DNA of 64,000 nt from Pleomorphochaeta sp. (GCA_028532815.1 JAQQAS010000040.1:38838-102837); one strand, 5' to 3'. Counted from the first letter of the stretch, positions 43,559 to 52,847 are shown. The notes: generated by a model not told the origin, from the sequence alone. Numbers and translations are program-made.

Positions 43559-45925
43559 TTATGCTCTCTTCTCACAATAGGTTTTTATTGATGAAGCATT
43601 AGCATAAATGCTTACCTCACCATTATTTATACAAACTAATGAAGGGGCTTGCATAATTCCAAACTCTTTAGCTAATTCAACTTCTTTCGTTGCATCAACT
43701 ACTTGATATATGATACCTGCTTCATCTAAAAATCTCTTTGCAATTTTACAATTAGGACAAGTGGGGGTTGTAAAAAGCATAATACCATCATCTTTATTTG
43801 TATTTTTTACACTGGTTACTTTACGAGAAGCTCTTTGCTTTTTATCTAAAGTACTCTTTTTAAAATCATAAACTTGTCTTGTTTCAAATTCTTTACTTTT
43901 ACCAATATTCCAGTTTTGAACAGGTCTATAATATCCTGTAATTCTACTATAAACTTCAGCAGGACCGCCACAAGTTGGACATGTAAAATGTTCACCGGCA
44001 ATATATCCATGTTTAGGACAAATAGAATAGGTCGGACTTAAAGTATAATAAGGAAGTTTAAAATTCTCCGCAATTTTTTTAACCATCAAAGCTGCTTCTT
44101 TCCATGTAGATAATTTTTCACCAAGGAATGAATGAAATACTGTTCCAGATGTATATAAAGTCTGTAAATCATCTTGGTGTTCTAAAGCTTCAAACACATC
44201 TGATGTATAATCAACAGCTAAGTGTGAACTATTAGTATAATATGGTCTATCATCATCTTCACTAGCAGTAATAATTCCAGGAAAGTGTTTTTTGTCATGA
44301 AGAGCTAAACGATATGAAGTACTTTCAGCAGGAGTTGCTTCAAGATTATATAAATCACCATATTCTTCTTGATAATCAGATAATCTTTCTCTCATATGAT
44401 TTAATACATCTTGAGCGAATTTTTGACCTTTATCACTAGAAATAGAATCGCTAATCCAAGAGGCATTTAAACAAGTTTCATTCATACCAACTAAGCCAAT
44501 AGTTGAGAAGTGATTATCAAAAGAACCTAAATATCTCTTAGTATAAGGATATAAACCTTCATCTAATAATCTTGAAACAATATTTCTTTTAACTTTTAAA
44601 CTTCTTGCAGCAAGATCCATTAAGCGATCTAACTTTTCATAGAATTCTACTTCACTCTTTGAAGTATAGCCTAATCTTGGTAAGTTAATTGTTACAACAC
44701 CAATACTTCCTGTTGATTCACCACTACCAAAGAAACCACCACTTTTCTTTCTCAATTCTCTCAAATCTAATCTTAGTCTACAACACATAGATCTAACATC
44801 ACTTGGTTCCATATCACTATTTACATAGTTTGAGAAATATGGAGTTCCATATTTTGCAGTCATTTCGAACAATAATTTATTATTTTCTGTATCAGACCAA
44901 TCAAAATCTCTAGTAATTGAATATGTAGGAATTGGATATTGGAAACCACGACCATCTGCATCACCTGCAATAAAAACTTCTATAAAGGCTTTATTGATCA
45001 TATCCATTTCTTTTTTACAATCTTTGTATTTAAAGTCCATCTCTTTACCACCAACAATAGCAGGAAGTTCAGCTAAGTCATTAGGAACAGTCCAGTCTAA
45101 AGTAATATTAGAAAAAGGAGCTTGAGTTCCCCAACGAGAAGGAGTATTTACACCAAATACAAAGGATTCAATATTCTGTTTAACTTGTTCATAAGATAAA
45201 TTATCTACTTTTACAAATGGAGCTAAATAAGTATCAAATGAAGAGAAAGCTTGAGCACCAGCCCATTCGTTTTGTAAAATACCTAAAAAGTTTACCATTT
45301 GGTTACATAGAGAAGATAAGTGCTTAGCAGGCTTACTTGTAATTTTACCAGCAATTCCGCCAAGGCCTTCTTTAATTAATTGTTTCAAAGACCAACCTGC
45401 ACAATATCCTGTTAACATAGATAAATCATGAATATGGAAATCACCGTTTCTATGAGCATTACCTATTTCATCATCATAAATTTCTGATAGCCAATAGTTA
45501 GCTGTAATAGCACCACTATTTGATAAAATTAATCCACCAACAGAATAAGTTACAGTAGAGTTTTCTTTAACTCTCCAGTCATTCAATCTTAAATATCCAT
45601 CAACAACATCTTTATAATCGACAATAGTTGATTTCATGTTTCTAATTTTTTCTCTTTGTTTTCTATATAAAATATAAGATTTAGCAACATCAGAGTAGCC
45701 AGAAATTTGTAAAATATTTTCTACTGAGTCTTGTATAGCTTCAACTGAAATTAAATCATCAACAATCTTTTCTTCAAAATTTGAAGTTGCTTGTAGAGCT
45801 AATAAATCAATAACACTTGAATTATAATTTCGGCCTGAAGCACGAAAAGCTTTTTCAATAGCATGTGAAATTCTACTAATTTCAAATTCGACTACGCTAC
45901 CATCTCTTTTTGCAACTTTATACAT
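43559..45925 (-). CDS. nrdD: Anaerobic (class III) ribonucleoside-triphosphate reductase with a fused C-terminal thioredoxin-like domain
   Basis: Makes deoxynucleotides under anoxia. The 788 residues have: an ATP-cone (3-90, VAKRDGSVVEFEISRISHAIEKAFRASG); the glycyl-radical barrel with GNAHRNGDFHIHDLSML and RSMCCRLRLDLRELRKKSGGFFGSGESTGSIGVVTINLPR; the zinc site SICPKHGYIAGEHFTCPTCGG; and the glycyl-radical loop RITGYYRPVQNWNIGK. Residues about 712-788 are an extra glutaredoxin/thioredoxin-like domain (MLFTTPTCPNCKIAKRFLDEAG, CxxC, then IMQAPSLVCINNGE). That suggests an internal electron donor in place of formate, as in thioredoxin-dependent NrdD types. nrdG lies upstream on the same strand, with an NrdR-like box between them. 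Confidence 0.96.
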   Translation of the reverse strand: MYKVAKRDGSVVEFEISRISHAIEKAFRASGRNYNSSVIDLLALQATSNFEEKIVDDLISVEAIQDSVENILQISGYSDVAKSYILYRKQREKIRNMKSTIVDYKDVVDGYLRLNDWRVKENSTVTYSVGGLILSNSGAITANYWLSEIYDDEIGNAHRNGDFHIHDLSMLTGYCAGWSLKQLIKEGLGGIAGKITSKPAKHLSSLCNQMVNFLGILQNEWAGAQAFSSFDTYLAPFVKVDNLSYEQVKQNIESFVFGVNTPSRWGTQAPFSNITLDWTVPNDLAELPAIVGGKEMDFKYKDCKKEMDMINKAFIEVFIAGDADGRGFQYPIPTYSITRDFDWSDTENNKLLFEMTAKYGTPYFSNYVNSDMEPSDVRSMCCRLRLDLRELRKKSGGFFGSGESTGSIGVVTINLPRLGYTSKSEVEFYEKLDRLMDLAARSLKVKRNIVSRLLDEGLYPYTKRYLGSFDNHFSTIGLVGMNETCLNASWISDSISSDKGQKFAQDVLNHMRERLSDYQEEYGDLYNLEATPAESTSYRLALHDKKHFPGIITASEDDDRPYYTNSSHLAVDYTSDVFEALEHQDDLQTLYTSGTVFHSFLGEKLSTWKEAALMVKKIAENFKLPYYTLSPTYSICPKHGYIAGEHFTCPTCGGPAEVYSRITGYYRPVQNWNIGKSKEFETRQVYDFKKSTLDKKQRASRKVTSVKNTNKDDGIMLFTTPTCPNCKIAKRFLDEAGIIYQVVDATKEVELAKEFGIMQAPSLVCINNGEVSIYANASSIKTYCEKRA

Positions 45926-46018
45926 ATTACACCACCAATTTTAATCTATGGCCATGGAGGCCACTAAAAATAACGATATCACACCTAAATATTAAAATCA
46001 ATCCAAATTTTAAAAAAA

Positions 46019-46034
46019 ACACAATATATATTGT
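46019..46034. promoter_or_regulatory. NrdR box upstream of nrdD
   Basis: ACACAATATATATTGT matches the NrdR consensus ACACWATATWTWGTGT at 15 of 16 positions. It lies 94 bases upstream of the nrdD start and 45 bases after the nrdG stop. A second box at the usual spacing is not convincing. NrdR-dependent repression of nrdD follows from established knowledge of this motif; nrdR itself is not in the window. Confidence 0.75.
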
Positions 46035-46078
46035 TAGGAAAAATTCATACGCTATGGATAGGGTTTTATCTATTAAAA

Positions 46079-46771
46079 TTAAAACCCTCTAATTTCAACA
46101 AAAGCTATATAATTCTTTAATATGTCTTTAATAATTTTAGTTTCTTTCTCATTAAAACCTGTAAGATTTTTTACTATATTTGAACCCTTATCTTCGAAGT
46201 GTTGTAAGTATAATTTTTGATCTTCTCTAAGCCATGAGCCAATTCCATGAATTTCTTTCTCACTATGAAGTTCCTTAACTAATGTTGTCCTAAATTCATG
46301 ATCAATACTACAATCTTCTAAAATATTGACACTTTGCTCGATTAAAGAGATATCAAAATTATCAACACCTATAGCTTTTGCATAGCCCTCTTTACTACTC
46401 TTTAAATCCATAGCAACATAGTCAACTAAATTTTTTGAAATTAAATTTTCTAATTTTTGAGGGAAAGAACCATTTGTATCAATTTTCACAAGATACCCTA
46501 AGTCTTTTAAATACTTACAATAGTCTTCAACATTTCTTTGAAGCAAAGGTTCTCCTCCAGTAATACAAACACCATCTAAATATCTTTTTCTTTTTTGCAA
46601 AAAAGAATCAAGTTCATCACTATCAATCAAAGGTTCACTACTAGGGTCTAATACTAAGGCAGCATTTTGGCAAAAAGGACATCTGAAATTACAACCCCCT
46701 GTAAAAAGAGTACAAGCTAATTTCCCAGGATAATCCAATAAAGTAGACTTTACTAAACCATGAAATACCAT
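46079..46771 (-). CDS. nrdG: Anaerobic ribonucleotide reductase activating enzyme (radical SAM)
   Basis: Radical SAM protein that installs the glycyl radical on NrdD. 230 residues from the ATG at 46771, seven bases after AGGAGG; a GTG two codons earlier is badly spaced. STLLDYPGKLACTLFTGGCNFRCPFCQN contains the CxxxCxxC cluster motif. VCITGGEPLL is the GGE SAM-binding motif and VKIDTNGSFPQKL follows. It is of the longer NrdG2 type (TIGR02495-like) that pairs with thioredoxin-dependent NrdD, which fits the fused domain in its partner. Located upstream of nrdD on the same strand with a 153-base gap carrying the NrdR box. Confidence 0.93.
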   Translation of the reverse strand: MVFHGLVKSTLLDYPGKLACTLFTGGCNFRCPFCQNAALVLDPSSEPLIDSDELDSFLQKRKRYLDGVCITGGEPLLQRNVEDYCKYLKDLGYLVKIDTNGSFPQKLENLISKNLVDYVAMDLKSSKEGYAKAIGVDNFDISLIEQSVNILEDCSIDHEFRTTLVKELHSEKEIHGIGSWLREDQKLYLQHFEDKGSNIVKNLTGFNEKETKIIKDILKNYIAFVEIRGF

Positions 46772-46958
46772 AAACACACCTCCTAATACTATAAACCATA
46801 AAACTAATTACACAAAAAGACAATTATTAATTATTTTTTTCAAAATTAAAAAAAATAAGAAAAATTATAATTAATTGACAAACAATACCTCATCGATTAG
46901 CTTATATATAAGCATTTTATTATTAAGAAATCACTAATCATTTTTGAAAGGCTCATAT

Positions 46959-46966
46959 GTTATAAT
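46959..46966 (+). promoter_or_regulatory. Extended -10 promoter of the lone FtsX-like permease gene
   Basis: TG-T-TATAAT, 56 bases upstream of the start codon; no good -35. The leader contains a small hairpin, ACTTCT/AGAAGT (46987-47005), just before the ribosome binding site AGAGGA, which may affect translation. Confidence 0.5.
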
Positions 46967-47021
46967 ATCAAATTAAATAAATTGCAACTTCTTTTTATTA
47001 GAAGTAGAGGAAAAAATAATA

Positions 47022-48284
47022 ATGTTAAAATTAGCCTTTAGAGGTGTATTAAGATATAAAAAGAGAACAATAATTACCGCTTTTGCTATCTCAATGGCTA
47101 TCTTATTTTCAATCTTTATGCAAACACTTTTAACAGGAATCCAATATGATTCAAATAAAAATCTCATTTGGAATGACACCTCAAGTGCTAAAATATATGC
47201 TCCTGGTTATTTTGAGGACAGAGAAAACCTACCAATTGATAAATTAATTACTAAAGAACAAGGTCAACAATTAGAACAAATTCTAGATGCTAATGGTTTT
47301 GAAAACTATACAAAAGAATTTATATCTTCATGTCAAATTATATTTTATGAAGACCCATTTATCACATCTGGTTCTTTATATGCTCAAATCAGAGCACTAG
47401 ATAGCGACAATTTAGATGCTTACAATTTTAAAGATGCACAAATAGAAGGAAAATGGTTATCAAAAAATGTTGATGGAATAGTAATAGGGGCTAACCTTGC
47501 AAATGATATAAATGCTGAACTAAATTACTATGTAACAATTCAAACAAAAGGGAAAGGTGGCTTTATTCAAGCTTTTGATATTCCAATTATTGGAATAATA
47601 TCCTCAGGTGATCCTATAATTGACGCTACTGCTATCTTCTTTGATTTAAATACTATAGACGATTATTTAGAATTAGAGGGCTCTTCTAGTAGTTATGCAA
47701 TTTCTTATTCATCTAATATTAAAAAAGTTGAAACTATCTCAACTTCAAATACCCAAAAGATTTCCTCTCTAATTAAAGAAATTGATTTAAAAGCTTATTC
47801 TTGGGCTGAAATTGCAGAAGATATCTTAAATTTGCAAGCTGCAGATAGTGGATTTACCTATATATTCTTATTTTTTACTTTTATCATCTCAGTAGTAGGC
47901 ATTAGCAACACAATGTTAATGTCTGTTAGTGAAAGATCTAATGAAATAGCAATGCTTAAGACTTTAGGTTATACTAATAAATATATTAGACAGCTTTTTA
48001 CCCTAGAAGGTACAATTATTGGAATATTTGGAATAGTTGTAGGATTTATTCTAGGTATTGGAGTCTCTCTATATTTCCAAAATGTTGGAATTGATATTTC
48101 TTCTTGGATAACTTCAAATGAATCAATTGGATATAGAATTAATTCTGTAATGCACGCTTTTATCTCATATGATGAAATACTTATAATACTACTACTTGGA
48201 TTATTAGTATCAATTATGTCTGCTTATTTCTCAGTTAGAAGAACAGGCAGAGGTGAAATTGCACAACTTTTTAGAAAGCTTTAA
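47022..48284 (+). CDS. Lone LolC/E-type FtsX-like ABC permease (paralogue of the 51585 gene)
   Basis: 420-residue permease with one N-terminal helix (about 15-40), a large periplasmic MacB-like domain (about 40-275) and three C-terminal helices that carry the FtsX domain (IFLFFTFIISVVGISNTMLMSVSERSNEIAMLKTLGYTNKYIRQLFTLEGTIIGIFGIVVG). It is the same length as, and closely similar end to end to, the permease at 51585-52847, down to shared blocks such as LIWNDTSSAKIYAPGYFE and TKGKGGFIQAFDIPIIGIIS. Unlike that copy it has no ATPase or partner permease beside it. It may swap into the other complex, or be a duplicate diverging in function. Confidence 0.93.
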   Translation: MLKLAFRGVLRYKKRTIITAFAISMAILFSIFMQTLLTGIQYDSNKNLIWNDTSSAKIYAPGYFEDRENLPIDKLITKEQGQQLEQILDANGFENYTKEFISSCQIIFYEDPFITSGSLYAQIRALDSDNLDAYNFKDAQIEGKWLSKNVDGIVIGANLANDINAELNYYVTIQTKGKGGFIQAFDIPIIGIISSGDPIIDATAIFFDLNTIDDYLELEGSSSSYAISYSSNIKKVETISTSNTQKISSLIKEIDLKAYSWAEIAEDILNLQAADSGFTYIFLFFTFIISVVGISNTMLMSVSERSNEIAMLKTLGYTNKYIRQLFTLEGTIIGIFGIVVGFILGIGVSLYFQNVGIDISSWITSNESIGYRINSVMHAFISYDEILIILLLGLLVSIMSAYFSVRRTGRGEIAQLFRKL

Positions 48285-48549
48285 TTATAAACTTTATTGT
48301 AAAAAGTTTAGGATATAAAAAACATTGCCAATTTGATATAATTTTACAGTTTGTATTTTTTAAATATTAATAAATATTTAACTTTTTTGATAAAAATATG
48401 CGTATATCTCTATCATTTCTTAAATATTTTTAGTATTTCCTAAAAATTTTTAATTTTCATTGATATTACTATTGAATTAATTATTTATTAGTTATACATT
48501 GCGGGTGTAAATAAAACAACGCAAATCTTTAATGGGAGAAAGCTAAAAA

Positions 48550-49794
48550 ATGAACAACGAATCAGATATTTCATGGATTATCAAAAAACATGAACACAAA
48601 GACATTTCAAAAGCTAAAGAAATGTTCCCTATTGAAACTGCAAGATTAGCACGTCGCCTCCATAGCCAAATTCCTGGCTATCATATGACCCGTCTTGCAG
48701 CATTACCAAACTTAGCAAACATGTTAGGTGTTGGTGGAATTTATGTTAAGGATGAGGGAGAGAGAATGGAACTAAATAGTTTCAAAGTTATGGGCGGTAG
48801 CTTTGCATTATTTAGATTTTTCCAAGATCGTTTAAATTTAAAAGATGAACAACTTTCTTTTGAATACTTAACAAGTGATGAAATAAAAAAGAAACTTGGT
48901 ACTATCACTTTTGCAAGTGCAACTGATGGTAATCATGGTCGTGGGATTGCTTGGGCATCAAAAATGCTTGGTCATGATTGTATGATTTACGTTCATAGTG
49001 AAACTAGCCAAGCAAGAATAGATGCTATTAGAGCATATGGTGCAACTGTTAAAGTTATTGAAGGTAACTATGATAATGCGGTTCATCAATGTGTAATTGA
49101 TGCTCAAAAAAATGGTTGGGAAGTAATAAGCGATACTAGTTGGGATGGTTATACCGAAGTTCCTACTAGAATTATGCAAGGTTACACAACAATGCTTTTA
49201 GAAACTCAAAAGCAATTTAGTAGCCAAGGAATTGATTACCCAACACATGTATTTGTGCAAGCTGGAGTTGGAGCTTTAGCTGCAGCTGTTATTGGTTTCT
49301 ACAGTGCTTTATGTGATGGTGTAACACCTCCTAAATTCATTGTTGTTGAACCAGATCAAGCCGGTTGTATTTTTGCAAGTGCTAAAGAAGATGATGGAAA
49401 GCCTCACAATGTTGATGGATCTCTATCTACAATTATGGCAGGTTTAGCATGTGGTGAACCTTCACCACTAGCTTGGGATATTCTAAAAGAATGTGCTGAT
49501 GTATTTATAGAAGTTCCTGATTATGTAGCTGCTAGAGGAATGAGAATCATGGCAACACCTCTAAAAGGGGATCCTATGATTATCAGCGGTGAAAGTGGTG
49601 CTGTAACTTTAGGTGCTTTATATCAATTATTAACTTTAAGTGGAAATGAAGAATTAAAAGAATATCTACAAATAGATCATAATAGTAATATCTTATTTAT
49701 TAATACTGAAGGAAATACAGATCCAAAAAGCTTTAGACAAATTATTTGGGATGGAGCAGATCAAGTCCCTTCTAAATACGCAACAAAAAGATAA
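48550..49794 (+). CDS. dpaL: Diaminopropionate ammonia-lyase
   Basis: PLP enzyme of the YgeX group that converts 2,3-diaminopropionate to pyruvate and two ammonia; some members also use D-serine. 414 residues. GGIYVKDEGERMELNSFKVMGGSFALFR carries the PLP lysine (Lys79). FASATDGNHGRGIAWASKMLG is the phosphate-binding and Asp region, AGVGALAAAVIGFY is the glycine loop, and MIISGESGAVTLGALYQL the C-terminal signature. AATGGGAGAAAG is the ribosome binding site. Monocistronic with its own terminator. It offers a route to use a non-protein amino acid as a carbon, nitrogen or energy source. Confidence 0.94.
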   Translation: MNNESDISWIIKKHEHKDISKAKEMFPIETARLARRLHSQIPGYHMTRLAALPNLANMLGVGGIYVKDEGERMELNSFKVMGGSFALFRFFQDRLNLKDEQLSFEYLTSDEIKKKLGTITFASATDGNHGRGIAWASKMLGHDCMIYVHSETSQARIDAIRAYGATVKVIEGNYDNAVHQCVIDAQKNGWEVISDTSWDGYTEVPTRIMQGYTTMLLETQKQFSSQGIDYPTHVFVQAGVGALAAAVIGFYSALCDGVTPPKFIVVEPDQAGCIFASAKEDDGKPHNVDGSLSTIMAGLACGEPSPLAWDILKECADVFIEVPDYVAARGMRIMATPLKGDPMIISGESGAVTLGALYQLLTLSGNEELKEYLQIDHNSNILFINTEGNTDPKSFRQIIWDGADQVPSKYATKR

Positions 49795-49831
49795 TAGTTT
49801 ATTCATATACAACAAAATATAAACACTCCTC

Positions 49832-49864
49832 GGTTAGTCAATGTATAATTGGCTAACCTTTTTT
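49832..49864 (+). terminator. Rho-independent terminator of dpaL
   Basis: 11-bp stem (49832-49842 with 49848-49858, one wobble pair), five-base loop GTATA and six T residues. Confidence 0.92.
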
Positions 49865-49886
49865 AGTAATTTGGGAGATTTTTTAA

Positions 49887-49928
49887 TTGACAAAGGCAAC
49901 AATCAGGTTTAGGTTTATAGTATAAACC
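49887..49928 (+). promoter_or_regulatory. Promoter and operator dyad of the LolCDE/LolA-like operon
   Basis: TTGACA (49887-49892) is followed at 17 bp by a poor -10 (TAGGTT, 49910-49915). A perfect dyad GGTTTAT-AGT-ATAAACC (49912-49928) overlaps the -10 and start point. The second gene of the operon encodes a winged-helix regulator that is the likely binder. Confidence 0.5.
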
Positions 49929-49944
49929 ACTTTAGGAGATAAAC

Positions 49945-50589
49945 ATGAATTCTGATAAAGAGAAAGAAATACAAGAAGCCTTAGAAAATATTAAAGAATT
50001 AAAATCTATAATTAATAATAAACAAAAGTTACTTAGGCCAACCTTACTTTCTAAAGATTTTATAAGTATGATTTTTTGGGCAACTCTATTTTTAATATTA
50101 ACAACAATAGTCACCTTAATAGCATATACAAAATATGAATCTTTTTGGGATTTTTCATTATTTTTTAAATTAATTATTATTTTATCATTGTTAGGAAATT
50201 TAATTCAAATCTCAATAAGAAAAATAAAAGCTATTAACAGAAATTCACAAATAAATATATTTGATACACTCAATGATTTCTATTCAATAGATTTTATTTT
50301 ATCTGTATTTTTAGGAATATTCTTTTGCATAATTTTTGCAAAAATAACTTCAATAACTTGGGTATATTTACCTTTAATGACTATCCTTTATGGAATTATT
50401 GTAATATCACTAGCAAATCCAATTGCTATAATAGAATTTAAAATTATGGGTTATTTGACCATATTGATTGGAATTTTATCTATGTTCTTTTTGCAAGTAC
50501 CACTACTCTTACTTGCTCTCTCAATGTATAGTTTAATTTTATTCTCTTATTATATCGTTTTATCTTATGCAAGGAGAGTTAATAATTAA
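49945..50589 (+). CDS. Polytopic membrane protein of unknown function
   Basis: 214 residues: a charged helical N terminus (about 1-40, rich in Lys and Glu, possibly coiled coil), then six hydrophobic segments (near 44-66, 73-88, 110-130, 133-155, 160-175 and 180-203). I do not recognise a family. Its stop overlaps the start of the HTH gene by one base, and the ribosome binding site is TTTAGGAG. Membrane protein plus small HTH regulator pairs in front of ABC operons often form a sensor and its repressor, so a sensory or regulatory role is a reasonable guess. Confidence 0.75.
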   Translation: MNSDKEKEIQEALENIKELKSIINNKQKLLRPTLLSKDFISMIFWATLFLILTTIVTLIAYTKYESFWDFSLFFKLIIILSLLGNLIQISIRKIKAINRNSQINIFDTLNDFYSIDFILSVFLGIFFCIIFAKITSITWVYLPLMTILYGIIVISLANPIAIIEFKIMGYLTILIGILSMFFLQVPLLLLALSMYSLILFSYYIVLSYARRVNN

Positions 50590-50909
50590 TGGATTATCCA
50601 AATCTAAATAAATTAATACATGAACAGAGTAGATTAAAAATATTAATATATTTATCTAAAAAATTTCCAAGTAAAACGACATTTACTAAGGTAAGAAAAG
50701 ATTTAAATATGACTAGCGGGAATCTAAGTATACAGCTGAAAAAATTAGAAGAAAGTAATTTGATCAACCAGGATAAGAAAATTGAAAAAAATAAGGTTAA
50801 AACTTATATCAATATCACAAATACAGGAATTAAATCTCTAAATCAATATTTAAATGATTTAGAATCACTATTATCAAATATCAAAGGAGATAACGATGAG
50901 CTTAATTAA
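50589..50909 (+). CDS. Small winged-helix regulator (HTH_34/MarR-like)
   Basis: 106 residues, nearly all one winged helix: LNKLIHEQSRLKILIYLSKKFPSKTTFTKVRKDLNMTSGNLSIQLKKLEESNLINQDKKIEKNKVKTYINITNTG, followed by a short dimerisation helix. The IHEQSRLKIL opening and TSGNLSIQLKKLEE recognition helix are those of the HTH_34 group (for example small regulators of ABC exporter operons). It overlaps both neighbours (one base before, 14 bases after). It probably represses this operon through the dyad at 49912-49928. Confidence 0.88.
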   Translation: MDYPNLNKLIHEQSRLKILIYLSKKFPSKTTFTKVRKDLNMTSGNLSIQLKKLEESNLINQDKKIEKNKVKTYINITNTGIKSLNQYLNDLESLLSNIKGDNDELN

Positions 50910-51591
50910 GACATACAACTTATCAAAGGTATATAAAACACAAAGTGAAGATGTTCACGCACTAATCGACATTTCTATTGAAATAAAAAAGGGTGAATTA
51001 TTAGCCATTTCAGGGCCATCTGGAAGTGGAAAAACAACTTTACTTAACCTTTTTGGGCTTCTTGATAATATTACTTCTGGCGATATTGAATTAGATAATG
51101 TCAAATATTCAACTTTAGGAAAGAAAGACAAAACTGAGATAAGAAGAAATATGGTTGGAATGATATTCCAATCTTACAATCTAATCCCAGTATTATCTGC
51201 AAGCGAAAATGTTGAAATGGCATTAAATTGTTTATCAAAAGAACAATTAGCTGCTTTAAATGTAAACAATAAACAAGATAAAAAAGAACTTTGTTACAAA
51301 GCTTTAAAAGATGTAGGACTAGAAAATTTAGAGAATAGAAGACCAAATGAATTATCTGGTGGACAACAACAAAGAATATCTATAGCAAGAGCAATTGTTA
51401 AAAACCCAAAAGTTCTTCTAGCCGATGAACCTACAGCGAATCTAGATAAAACAAATAGTTTACATATATTAGAATTAATTTCTAATTTAAATGAAACAAA
51501 AGATTTAACTTGTATCTATTCCTCTCATGATAAATTAGTTTTAGATCATGTTAAAAGAATTATTAGACTTGAGGATGGTCGCTTATGTTAA
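50896..51591 (+). CDS. LolD/MacB-type ABC transporter ATPase
   Basis: 231-residue single cassette of the lipoprotein-export/MacB class: SGPSGSGKTTLLNLFGLLDNITSGDIEL, MIFQSYNLIPVLSASENVEMAL (LolD-type Q-loop), ELSGGQQQRISIARAIVKNPKVLLADEPTANLDKTNS and IYSSHDKLVLDHVKRIIRLEDGR (the usual His after SS is present). It drives the two FtsX-like permeases encoded behind it, with which it overlaps by seven bases. In this class ATP use powers a mechanical stroke that extracts a substrate from the outer leaflet of the inner membrane. Confidence 0.94.
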   Translation: MSLIKTYNLSKVYKTQSEDVHALIDISIEIKKGELLAISGPSGSGKTTLLNLFGLLDNITSGDIELDNVKYSTLGKKDKTEIRRNMVGMIFQSYNLIPVLSASENVEMALNCLSKEQLAALNVNNKQDKKELCYKALKDVGLENLENRRPNELSGGQQQRISIARAIVKNPKVLLADEPTANLDKTNSLHILELISNLNETKDLTCIYSSHDKLVLDHVKRIIRLEDGRLC

Positions 51592-52847
51592 AATTAGCCT
51601 TTAGAGGTGTAACTCGATATAAAAAGAGAACAATAATAACAGCATTTGCTATTGGTATTGCTATTGTGTTTTCTATTTTTATGAAATCTTTGCTTACTGG
51701 AGTTGCTCTAGATTCAGATAAAAATCTTATTTGGAATGATACATCAAGTGCTAAAATTTATGCACCAGGTTACTTTGAAGAAAGAGACTACTATCCAATA
51801 GATGTTTTAATTACAGAAGAACAAGGAAATGCATTAGAACAAAAACTAGAGGAAAATGGTTTTACAAATTATACAAAAGAGTTTGTTGAATCAGCTCAAA
51901 TAATGTTCTATGAAGATCCATTCCCCACTTCTGGTTCAATCACAGCAGTATTAAAAGCTATGGATAGCTCAAATACTAGTGCTTATAAATTTGAAGATTC
52001 ACAAATTGAAGGTGATTGGATTTCAAACAATGTAGATGGTGTTGTATTAGGAAGTAAATTATCTCAAGATATGAATGCTGAAGTTGGATATTACGTAACT
52101 ATTCAAACAAAAGGAAAAGGTGGGTTCATCCAAGCCTTTGATATTCCAATAATAGGTATAATATCAACAGGAGATCCTGTTGTTGATGCATCAACAATTT
52201 TCTTTGATTACAATACAATCAATGATTACTTAGAGCTCGATGGTTATAGCACAAATTACTCTGTTTCTTACTCTATGAATATAGCTAAAGTTAAATCTAT
52301 TTCAGATAGTGAAACAGCAATCCTTAACAATTTAATCGTACCACTAAAATTAGAAGCTTATTCCTGGAGAGAAATAGCTGATGATATTTTACAGCTTCAA
52401 AGTTCTAAAGGTGGATTTTCTAATATATTTTTATTCTTTACTTTCTTCATTGCTGTTGTAGGTATTAGTAACACTATGTTAATGGCAATTAGTGAAAGAA
52501 AAAATGAAATAGCCATGTTAAAAACTTTAGGCTATAACAATAAGTTTATTAAAAGACTTTTCACACTAGAAGGAACAATCATTGGTTTCTTAGGCGTATT
52601 TTGTGGAACTATAGTCGGTGTACTTATTTCTCTATATTATCAAATTGAAGGTATAGATCTATCATCTTTTGTTGGAGATTCGGAATCTATTGGATATAGA
52701 ATTAATTCAGTAATGCATGCCTTTGTATCTCCAACACAAGTAATATTGATAATTATTTTAGGACTATTTGTTTCAATGGTAGCTGCATATTTTGCTGTTA
52801 GACGAACAGGTAGAGGCGAGATTGCTGAAATGTTTAGGAGAATATAA
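51585..52847 (+). CDS. LolC/E-type FtsX-like ABC permease, first of pair
   Basis: 420 residues: N-terminal helix at about 15-40, periplasmic MacB-PCD-like domain to about 275, and three C-terminal helices of the FtsX fold (FLFFTFFIAVVGISNTMLMAISERKNEIAMLKTLGYNNKFIKRLFTLEGTIIGFLG). Very similar throughout to the lone permease at 47022. It starts inside the ATPase gene and shares its last base with the start of the next permease gene, so the complex is translated as a unit. The expected role is the LolCE-like half of an export complex. Confidence 0.94.
   Translation: MLKLAFRGVTRYKKRTIITAFAIGIAIVFSIFMKSLLTGVALDSDKNLIWNDTSSAKIYAPGYFEERDYYPIDVLITEEQGNALEQKLEENGFTNYTKEFVESAQIMFYEDPFPTSGSITAVLKAMDSSNTSAYKFEDSQIEGDWISNNVDGVVLGSKLSQDMNAEVGYYVTIQTKGKGGFIQAFDIPIIGIISTGDPVVDASTIFFDYNTINDYLELDGYSTNYSVSYSMNIAKVKSISDSETAILNNLIVPLKLEAYSWREIADDILQLQSSKGGFSNIFLFFTFFIAVVGISNTMLMAISERKNEIAMLKTLGYNNKFIKRLFTLEGTIIGFLGVFCGTIVGVLISLYYQIEGIDLSSFVGDSESIGYRINSVMHAFVSPTQVILIIILGLFVSMVAAYFAVRRTGRGEIAEMFRRI

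Noticed and set aside
48503..48523. TTGCG/CGCAA repeat before dpaL as a tRNA or riboswitch
   Set aside because: Only a five-base stem with no further structure or conserved core.
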